Made by a program: the position numbers and the translations under genes. Under the pieces are notes generated by a model that was given only the letters and a program-made list of their open reading frames with translations, was not told the DNA's origin and ran no database searches. Of a stretch of 64,000 nt of DNA, positions 18,005-25,309 are shown one piece after another. Within the stretch, counting starts at the first letter, position 1. Each line of letters opens with the position of its first letter. This DNA is from Salinimonas profundi (GTDB lineage Bacteria > Pseudomonadota > Gammaproteobacteria > Enterobacterales > Alteromonadaceae), in contig NZ_JABBXD010000001.1 in the NCBI RefSeq assembly GCF_014750655.1, forward strand, positions 419,102 through 483,101. Direction: 5' to 3'.

Positions 18005-20326
18005 CTAGTCTTCATTACGCTTAAACCAAAGCACCCTGGCCAGTGCCGGTAATACGATAATTGCGCCTAACATGTTCACCAGGAACATAAAGGTTAGCAG
18101 GATCCCCATATCCATTTGGAATTTAAGCGAGGAAAAGACCCAGGTACTGACGCCCACGGCCAGCGTAATGCCTGTGAAAAGCACTGCGCTGCCACGCTCA
18201 CGTAGTGCAGACAGATAAGCTTGCTGCACAGTGTCGCCCTGTTTAAGTCGATAATTCATCGTAGACAGAATGTAAATACCATAATCGACACCAATACCAA
18301 CGCCCAATGCGATAACCGGCAGCGTGGATACGGTCAGCCCGATTTCAAGGAAGGTCATCAATGCCTGTGCCAGTACCGAAACAACATAAAGTGGAATAAC
18401 GACAGACAAGGTTGAACGTAATGACCGGAACGACAACAGGCATAGCAAAATGACCGCGCCGAAAACATATCCCATCATGGGTAGCTGGGCCGATTTAACC
18501 GCTTCGTTGGTTGCAGCCATTACCCCCACCGGACCGGACGCCAGACTGAACTTAAGATCGTCGGTTTCATATTGCTCGCGGTAATCTTTAACCGCGTCAA
18601 CAACCCGCGTAATGGTTTCTGCTTTGTGGTCCTGCATAAATAAAATTACAGGCATAACAGAACAGTCTCCATTGAGCAGCCCTGAGGATGTAGGCACTCT
18701 GGCTATCGCTTGAACCAGTGTTTGCTGGTTACGTGGCAGCACCTGCCACTTTACGTTTCCTTCGTTATAGCCAGCATTTACTACTTTCGCGATAGACGCC
18801 AGTGATGCAGCAGACTGTACGCCCGGTACATTCTCCATTTTCCACTGAAAATCATCAATTGAACGCATCACGTCATAACTGGTACACGCATCGCCGCTGG
18901 TTTCAACCAACACTGACAAATAATCCACAGTAACTTCATACTTATCGGTGATGAGGAATGTATCCTGGTTGTAGCGTGATGATTCATGCAGCGCCGGCGC
19001 ACCGGCATGCAAATCACCAATCTTCATTTGCTGTGACTGATACAAGCCAAAGACTAACAGCAGCGCAGTGATAACAAGAATACTGTATGCCGCTTTTTTG
19101 TGAGAGCACTTGGAAACGAATTGCCAGAAACGCAGCGAATGTGCTTCTTTGCCTTCGAACTTGGCCACATACTTATGGTCAAGCTTCAGGAAGCTCATAA
19201 GCACCGGTAGCAAAATCAGATTTGTCAGAATGATCACCGCCACACCGATACTGGCGGTAATGGCCAGTTCTCTGATTATACCAATATCAATCACCAGCAG
19301 GGTCATAAAACCTACCGTGTCAGATAACAGCGCGATACCGCCGGGAATCAGCAGGCTTCTGAAGGCAAACATTGCAGCATGTTTTGCCCCCGCTCCACCG
19401 ACTGCTTTTTTCTCAACGGCGTTAATCATCTGCACACCGTGAGAGACACCGATTGCAAAGACCAGGAAAGGGACCAGTATAGACATAGGGTCGATACCAA
19501 AGCCCAGCACCGACAACAGTCCCATCTGCCACACAACAGCGATAAAAGAACAGGTAAGCGGTAACACTGTCAGCATGATACTACGGGAAAAGAAGTACAC
19601 CATGATTGCGGTAATCGCCAGAGCAATAGCGAAGAACAGCACCACATCTTTTGCCCCGTCTGCTACATCACCTATCATTTTGGCAAAGCCGATGACGTGA
19701 ATAGAAATCCGGTCATTTTCGAACTGACCGCGAAGCTTCTCTTCTAGTTGTCCCGCCAATGCAAGTGTATCAAGAGGTTCACCGGTTTCAGGATCAAGCT
19801 CAAGCAGTTGTGCAGTGACCATCGCACAACTGTAATCATTTGACACCTGACGACCAACGATATTTGCCTTTTCTATATTTGCCGCAACTTTGTCCAGCGC
19901 TGCTGGATTTTTAGCATCAAAGTCGGCAGGGATCACCGGTCCGCCGGCGAAGCCGCCTTCCACAATTTCCGTAAATCGCGTAGATGGTGAAAATAAAGAG
20001 ATTACTAAAGACCGGTCTACTCCATTAATGAAGAAGAGTTGGTCGTGAACGTTTTTCAGTGTATCGAAGAATTCAGGGTTAAAAATGTTGCCTGTTTCGT
20101 CGCACACAGAAACATACACACTATTTGCACCACCGAAATCCTTACGATGCTGCATATAGGTCTGCATATATTCGTGATTAAGAGGAATATTCTTTTCAAA
20201 ACCGGCATCCAGCCGAATTTGGGTTGATTGGTACCCAAGAAAAATGGTCGCGATGGCGAATAAGGCGATGACGATGATCCGATTAGAAAATATCAGCCTT
20301 TCAAAAAAAGTGGTAATACCCGACAT
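18005..20326 (-). CDS. RND/MMPL-family transporter
   Basis: A 773-aa inner-membrane protein of the RND superfamily (HAE3/MMPL-like size; not the 1000+ aa AcrB type). It has two pseudo-repeats: a TM1 helix near 16-32, a periplasmic loop, a TM2-6 bundle near 215-375, then TM7 near 410-425, a second loop and a TM8-12 bundle from about 620 to the end. The second bundle has GVGIGVDYGIYIL with the Asp-Tyr pair used for proton relay in MmpL proteins; the matching first-half site reads FAIGVSHGVQMI and lacks the Asp. It starts 9 nt after the propeller gene. Substrate is unknown; hydrophobic cargo is inferred from context. Confidence 0.85.
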   Translation of the reverse strand: MSGITTFFERLIFSNRIIVIALFAIATIFLGYQSTQIRLDAGFEKNIPLNHEYMQTYMQHRKDFGGANSVYVSVCDETGNIFNPEFFDTLKNVHDQLFFINGVDRSLVISLFSPSTRFTEIVEGGFAGGPVIPADFDAKNPAALDKVAANIEKANIVGRQVSNDYSCAMVTAQLLELDPETGEPLDTLALAGQLEEKLRGQFENDRISIHVIGFAKMIGDVADGAKDVVLFFAIALAITAIMVYFFSRSIMLTVLPLTCSFIAVVWQMGLLSVLGFGIDPMSILVPFLVFAIGVSHGVQMINAVEKKAVGGAGAKHAAMFAFRSLLIPGGIALLSDTVGFMTLLVIDIGIIRELAITASIGVAVIILTNLILLPVLMSFLKLDHKYVAKFEGKEAHSLRFWQFVSKCSHKKAAYSILVITALLLVFGLYQSQQMKIGDLHAGAPALHESSRYNQDTFLITDKYEVTVDYLSVLVETSGDACTSYDVMRSIDDFQWKMENVPGVQSAASLASIAKVVNAGYNEGNVKWQVLPRNQQTLVQAIARVPTSSGLLNGDCSVMPVILFMQDHKAETITRVVDAVKDYREQYETDDLKFSLASGPVGVMAATNEAVKSAQLPMMGYVFGAVILLCLLSFRSLRSTLSVVIPLYVVSVLAQALMTFLEIGLTVSTLPVIALGVGIGVDYGIYILSTMNYRLKQGDTVQQAYLSALRERGSAVLFTGITLAVGVSTWVFSSLKFQMDMGILLTFMFLVNMLGAIIVLPALARVLWFKRNED

Positions 20327-20335
20327 GACAGCTTC

Positions 20336-21370
20336 TTATTGTAAATTTAATTGTTCGATACCATTAGCGGTAACAGCAATGACTTTATCATTAAACGCTT
20401 CTGCATTTACGATGGCAGCTTTGTTGGCTACCTGCCTTACCGATACGCCTTGTGCAGGCTTACAGTCTGCTGGATTTGCATAGGGGTCATGCTGACTCAC
20501 TGGCAATGGTCTTGACAAAGATACGACCATGCCATTGTTCCCTAGCGCATAAACCGTATTTTCATTATCGAGATAAATGGAATTCAGTGTACTGGTTGAA
20601 CATGTTTTAACATATTCCCAGGTTTCATTGTCGCGCATGACAAAGATGTTTCCGCGTAACCCCACCGTCAGCAATGTCGAATCGTCTAATGGCTTGATAT
20701 CAAAGAACGAACCGGTGTAATCAACCTCGAATCGTTGCCAATTTTGACCAAAGTCATTGCTATGCGCTAACGTACCAGCCTCACCGGCAAGGTAAAGCTT
20801 GTCGCCCACCTGCGTAACCCTGTTTATGTGAGGAAGAATAGAGTTAAGTTCCTGCTCGTAAAAATCCGGGTCTTCTTCTTTAACCTGTTCAAGATACTCT
20901 CTGTCATAAGGGTCAAGAAGCGAAGCATGAAGTTCGGCGTTCCAGCTTGCACCGCCATCTTTTGTTCTGAAAAACATACCGTATGCGCCAACTGCAATGC
21001 CGTGTTCTTTGTCAAAAAACGCGATATCCAGGAATGGGCGCTGTTTTTCTGGTGATTCGAACTGTATTTCCCAGGTATTTCCGTTGTCTGCAGAGTGAAT
21101 AATGGTCGCATCATGACCTGCCGCCCAGATATGATCGTCTACAGTAGCCACAGCTGTCAGCGTCGCGGTAGTGGGAACCTTAGCCTGTGTATAGGTTTCG
21201 CCATCAGAGGAGAGCAAGATATGACCCCGCTCACCCACCATGACAACCTGCTTATCTGCCGTTATATCAAGTAATAACGACTGCTCAACGAGAGGCGCCT
21301 GATACGCATCCTGAGCGAAAATAGCAGTATTGAATGCCAGTGCAGCAAATGCTGCCAGTGGTTTTTTCAT
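20336..21370 (-). CDS. Ycf48/BNR-like periplasmic beta-propeller protein
   Basis: A 344-aa exported protein. The start is set at MKKPLAAFAALAFNTAIFAQ, a clean signal peptide with AGGAAG upstream; a longer start at 21406 would add 12 hydrophobic residues and spoil it. The mature part has BNR/Asp-box repeats (SADNGNTW, TKDGGASW, SNDFGQNW) and repeats such as ITADKQVVMVGERGHILL, as in Ycf48-type propellers. Ycf48 assists photosystem II assembly in phototrophs; here the role is unknown. It lies between DUF1329 and the RND transporter, so I infer a periplasmic assembly or adaptor role. An intrinsic terminator sits between it and DUF1329. Confidence 0.8.
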   Translation of the reverse strand: MKKPLAAFAALAFNTAIFAQDAYQAPLVEQSLLLDITADKQVVMVGERGHILLSSDGETYTQAKVPTTATLTAVATVDDHIWAAGHDATIIHSADNGNTWEIQFESPEKQRPFLDIAFFDKEHGIAVGAYGMFFRTKDGGASWNAELHASLLDPYDREYLEQVKEEDPDFYEQELNSILPHINRVTQVGDKLYLAGEAGTLAHSNDFGQNWQRFEVDYTGSFFDIKPLDDSTLLTVGLRGNIFVMRDNETWEYVKTCSTSTLNSIYLDNENTVYALGNNGMVVSLSRPLPVSQHDPYANPADCKPAQGVSVRQVANKAAIVNAEAFNDKVIAVTANGIEQLNLQ

Positions 21371-21399
21371 AGGAGAAACTTCCTGATATAAGAAGTGAA

Positions 21400-21425
21400 A
21401 AAGCAACCGCTGGTGCGGTTGCTTT
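21400..21425 (-). terminator. Intra-operon terminator between DUF1329 and the propeller gene
   Basis: Eleven-bp arms AAAGCAACCGC and GCGGTTGCTTT with a four-base loop, followed on the minus strand by TTTTTC. It lies 8 nt past the DUF1329 stop and overlaps nothing coding. It should lower expression of the propeller and transporter relative to DUF1302/DUF1329. Confidence 0.8.
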
Positions 21426-21433
21426 ATTAGGTT

Positions 21434-22801
21434 TTAACGCATGCCTTCGCGACGAAGGGCTTGTGGCGTGAATTCAACATCACGTGGACGGATGGTGAAA
21501 TCATAAATTTGCTCTTCGTTATCCAGACCGATGGCTAGGTAACGGCGAGAGTTTAAGTCATGATAAACGTCCAGCGTAGACCATTGGGTAGGCACATCGT
21601 AATAGTTTACGCCGTAAGCAAAAGCTACACGATATAACTCACCACGGTTGTCATACATGTCTGCAACCTGGATCTGCCAGCTGTCTTCGTCGATGAAGAA
21701 GACTCGTTTTTGATAGACGTGACGAAAACCGTCTTTAAGGGTTGCTTCTACAACCCAAACCCGATGCTTTTCCCAACGGGTCAAATCAGGGTTAATATGG
21801 TTTGGCGTCAGGATGTCATCGTAAGAAACATCGTTGCTATGCAACTTGTAGTTGTTGTACGCAACGTACATTTCTTTTTTGCCTTTCAATTCCCAGTTAT
21901 AGCGATTAGGCGAACCGTTGAACATATCGAAGTCATCGGTGGTTCTCAGGCCATCAGCCGCTGTTCCCGGTGTATCATAGGCGATATTCGGTGCAGCCCG
22001 CACACGGCGCTGACCGGTATTGTAGGTCCATGCACGACGAGGCTCTTTTATCTGATCGACAGTTTCATGCACAAGCAATGCAGTCCCAGCCAGACGCGCA
22101 GGCTTGGTCACCTTTTGCTTAAACATAAACAAAATGTTGTCTTCCAGCAGCTCTTCGGGTGTCATTTCAGGCTGCGCATATTTGATAAGCAACTGCTCAT
22201 CGAAGCCGATAACATTATAATCACCGGATGATGTCACAGCAGCCTGACCGCCATAACGCTGCACAGCTTCACCACGATAACGAAGTATATGGTTCCAGAT
22301 TGCTTCCAAACCATTCTGTGGCACAGGAAATGGAATGCCCATTACTGCACCTTTTAAGCCATTACCACCCTCAATCAGCTCAGCACGTGTTGCGTTCTCT
22401 TTGGTTGCCTCATACACAGACTGTGGGTTTGAAGCAGATCGACGTGTTTCATAAACAGGCATCTTGAAGGTTTCAGGGTAAGCTTCAAACAGCTTTTTCT
22501 GACCTTCTGATAAAAACTCAGCATATTCTTTGTAGTTATCAGCAGTGATAGTGAACTTAACGTTGTCGCCTTCAAATGGATCGGGATGATGGTCGCCCAC
22601 TTCAAAACCAGAAGGTGCCTGCGTAATACCACCTGACCAAGCAGGAATACTGCCGTCAGCGTTAGCGGCTTTCTCACCACCAAGTGGTGTCAATGAGTTA
22701 CCCAGCTTATCCGCCTCTTCCTGTGATATTTTTGCCATCACATTAGCACTGGCCAGTGACAGGGAAACCGCTGCTGCAATAAAGCCTAATTTTCTAATCA
22801 T
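21434..22801 (-). CDS. DUF1329 family periplasmic protein
   Basis: A 455-aa exported protein with signal peptide MIRKLGFIAAAVSLSLASANVMA cut before KISQ (first 20 residues shown suffice: MIRKLGFIAAAVSLSLASAN). The mature start LGNSLTPLGGEKAANADGSI then PAWSGG is typical of DUF1329. The family is paired with DUF1302 across many proteobacteria and is thought to have a LolA/LolB-like fold suited to carrying lipid, though no role is proven. It starts 12 nt after DUF1302 and is followed by an intrinsic terminator. Confidence 0.88.
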   Translation of the reverse strand: MIRKLGFIAAAVSLSLASANVMAKISQEEADKLGNSLTPLGGEKAANADGSIPAWSGGITQAPSGFEVGDHHPDPFEGDNVKFTITADNYKEYAEFLSEGQKKLFEAYPETFKMPVYETRRSASNPQSVYEATKENATRAELIEGGNGLKGAVMGIPFPVPQNGLEAIWNHILRYRGEAVQRYGGQAAVTSSGDYNVIGFDEQLLIKYAQPEMTPEELLEDNILFMFKQKVTKPARLAGTALLVHETVDQIKEPRRAWTYNTGQRRVRAAPNIAYDTPGTAADGLRTTDDFDMFNGSPNRYNWELKGKKEMYVAYNNYKLHSNDVSYDDILTPNHINPDLTRWEKHRVWVVEATLKDGFRHVYQKRVFFIDEDSWQIQVADMYDNRGELYRVAFAYGVNYYDVPTQWSTLDVYHDLNSRRYLAIGLDNEEQIYDFTIRPRDVEFTPQALRREGMR

Positions 22802-22813
22802 AGTAAGCGCCCC

Positions 22814-24880
22814 TTAAATTGCGTACTTGATATTGAATGAAACAAAATCGCGATCAGACAACTGATTAGTGGTTCCTACGCCTCCGAAGAAGGTGTTGTA
22901 GGACGCTGTTGCTGACCATCTGTTCAGGTAGTCAAATGTCAGTGAAAGATTGGCTGACTTTCTGTCCTCGATGAACAAGAACAGTGGATCCGGTGTTGTA
23001 CCGTCAACATCGTGGGAAAAAGTCGCTCGGGCACGCAGGTTAACGCCTGCCATGATGTTATTGTAATCAGCCACTGCCAGTAGGCGATAACCCCATGCCG
23101 AATCTGTAGCAAATGGATTTTCTTCAGGACCGTCTGACAACCCTTCATGTAAACCGGTACGCGGGTTGCCACTCTCAGTAGGCTCAAGAGAAGGTGTTCT
23201 GGCCGTACCTGGCGCATTCAGACGAATAACATTCGGATCAGGGAAGTCCATCACGTCCACATAACCGGCCTCGCCCAACAGTACAAAGTTATCACTGCCC
23301 AGCATCGGGCCGAAAACGTGAGATACCGTAAACTGTGCCTGCCAGGTGTCGGAGAAGACAAAGCCTTGTGCTGTCTCGCCCGGCCCGACATTCTGACCAA
23401 TATTATTCAGCTGCGAAATACCCGCTAAATCCGGGCGTAGCCCCGCATTTGCCAATTGCTCAGGCATCCCCATATAAAGCAGCTCAACGTCATCAATCTG
23501 GAGAGGTTCATCCTGACGGTAAGCAAATTCACCGGCCAGGGCTGTGGTACCAATGTTGGTATTAAAGCTTAAGCCGTACAGTTTGATATCTTCAGGATAA
23601 AAGAAACGAGACTCAGTAAAAGCGCCAAGCTCCGTAATGTTGTCGCGTGTGATCGTATTTTGCTGGATAAACGCGATATCCTGCGCAATACCTTCTTGCG
23701 TAAAGTCAGAAGTCACACCGGATATGAGCGGTCGCTGGCTGTGATAGTTGATATGATAAAAGCTGAACTCTGTTTCATTCAACGCTTCGGCAAACCAGGT
23801 AAAGCGTACGCCGTATTGTCCCTGATCATCGGCATCGTAATGTGCCTGATCAGAATAGGCGCGAACAGCGACTTTTGTGGGATAAGCCAGATAAGCCTGA
23901 GAAATTTGTGCCGGATCAGCGCCATTGTTCAGCGCTGCGCCCAGCTGGTTTAATTGTGTTAACAATGTATCAAGGTTGATATCCGGGTTTCCGCTGAAAC
24001 CTAACTGGATATTGTTAAACTGACCACCTTCTCCGGCAAAATCATTGGTGGCAAAGTAACTTCCTGCAACAGGCAGCCAGCTTCGTTCCCATTCATACTG
24101 ATAGTAACCGGAGATACTGACGTTCGGAGTCAAACCCAGTGATGCGTACACCATTCCCACCGGAATAAAGACTTCTTTCAGTTCGGCGCCGGGGGCCTGT
24201 GCACGTGTTACATCTACCGGGTTGGTGGTATTGATACCATGTTGAATAAACGTGCTTTCTCCCCAACTGATTACCTGCTGACCAACACGAACCGTCAGTG
24301 GCTTGTCGCCTACCCACCAGTCGCCGTAGAAGAAAGCATCAAGTAAACGGATGTCAGCACAGAGAAGATCCTTTGCATCAGGATCCTTGCACAAGTCATA
24401 TTCTTGGCCGGTAATGGGATTAGCGTGAGCCGATGTACCATTCTCTTGTTCAAAATCATAAAACCAGAAACCACGGGCAAAAAAGCCGTAGTCACCGAAA
24501 TTAACATCCAGCTCATGGCTGCCAGCGATTTGCGTAGAAAATGCCTCGCCCGGATCATTGGCCAAATTGCCCAGGTCACCGTTAGTAGAATAGGAACCAT
24601 CGCCTGAAAGTGCCCACACGTCGGCACTTGGGTAAATTACGTTAGTAGCAGCGTTATATCCTGACCAGTTAAACTGCGGATGATTGCTGTTACCAATTAG
24701 ACTGTAATCCCTGTCTTCTACACGAATACTCGTGGCCAACGTAAACGTTGAATCGAGTGTGACACTCGCATCGCCAATCTGCCAGCTCGCAGCCTGTGCA
24801 GGCACTGCTGCAATGCCTAACAGAGCAATTACGCCAGCCGCGACAGGTGACTTTTTAAATGCGCGTAACCTTGTTGTCAT
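22814..24880 (-). CDS. DUF1302 family predicted outer-membrane beta-barrel
   Basis: A 688-aa exported protein with signal peptide starting MTTRLRAFKKSPVAAGVIAL and a cut after PAQAA. The mature region has alternating, aromatic-rich strands (DYGFFARGFWFYDF, YGVRFTWFAEALNETEFSFY) and ends RDFVSFNIKYAI, a plausible last barrel strand. DUF1302 is usually encoded next to DUF1329. It is first in the leftward unit, with GGGAG before the ATG and 186 bp of AT-rich upstream DNA. I infer an outer-membrane channel or receptor for a hydrophobic compound; the substrate is unknown. Confidence 0.85.
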   Translation of the reverse strand: MTTRLRAFKKSPVAAGVIALLGIAAVPAQAASWQIGDASVTLDSTFTLATSIRVEDRDYSLIGNSNHPQFNWSGYNAATNVIYPSADVWALSGDGSYSTNGDLGNLANDPGEAFSTQIAGSHELDVNFGDYGFFARGFWFYDFEQENGTSAHANPITGQEYDLCKDPDAKDLLCADIRLLDAFFYGDWWVGDKPLTVRVGQQVISWGESTFIQHGINTTNPVDVTRAQAPGAELKEVFIPVGMVYASLGLTPNVSISGYYQYEWERSWLPVAGSYFATNDFAGEGGQFNNIQLGFSGNPDINLDTLLTQLNQLGAALNNGADPAQISQAYLAYPTKVAVRAYSDQAHYDADDQGQYGVRFTWFAEALNETEFSFYHINYHSQRPLISGVTSDFTQEGIAQDIAFIQQNTITRDNITELGAFTESRFFYPEDIKLYGLSFNTNIGTTALAGEFAYRQDEPLQIDDVELLYMGMPEQLANAGLRPDLAGISQLNNIGQNVGPGETAQGFVFSDTWQAQFTVSHVFGPMLGSDNFVLLGEAGYVDVMDFPDPNVIRLNAPGTARTPSLEPTESGNPRTGLHEGLSDGPEENPFATDSAWGYRLLAVADYNNIMAGVNLRARATFSHDVDGTTPDPLFLFIEDRKSANLSLTFDYLNRWSATASYNTFFGGVGTTNQLSDRDFVSFNIKYAI

Positions 24881-25066
24881 AGTTTTTATTCTCCCAAGTT
24901 GACGTTGTGGAGGCGCTGAAAGGTTAACCTACCATAACGATTAACAAAATCATTACATCATTTTCAACGAATCGCAAGAACTAATCGTACCAGTTAACAA
25001 TTTGATTACGAGAGAGGTTTATTGGAAAGAGACAGGCAAGCTTCTGAATAATATCAAAAAGAAGAA

Positions 25067-25309
25067 TTAGCTGATTTTTTCGAAACGAACAAGCTTATTA
25101 GCCTCATTCACCGTCAGCCGGAAACGGCCGCGTATGCCAGAGGAAGTTACGAAGGGTCGAAGGGAATGACAAGGCACCTGAACACGGTGCCCGCTTTCTG
25201 CAGTGAGGACGATATTAACTCCCGGGCCGCGATACAGTTTTTCGCATTCCTGATAGTCCGCAGCCAGGGAGAAAAAATAGTAGTTATGCGTGCTCACCTG
25301 ATGTCTCAT
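25067..25309 (-). CDS. DUF2835 family small protein
   Basis: An 80-aa cytosolic protein of unknown function. YYFFSLAADYQECEKLYRG and LRPFVTSSGIRGRFRLTV match the DUF2835 family, often found after pepN in Alteromonadales and Shewanella. The start is uncertain: ATG at 25309 (MRHQVSTHNYYFF) overlaps pepN by 26 nt; GTG at 25297 (STHNYYFF) overlaps by 14 nt and fits the family start slightly better. The 99-aa frame from 25366 adds residues unlike the family. Probably translated with pepN. Confidence 0.8.
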   Translation of the reverse strand: MRHQVSTHNYYFFSLAADYQECEKLYRGPGVNIVLTAESGHRVQVPCHSLRPFVTSSGIRGRFRLTVNEANKLVRFEKIS

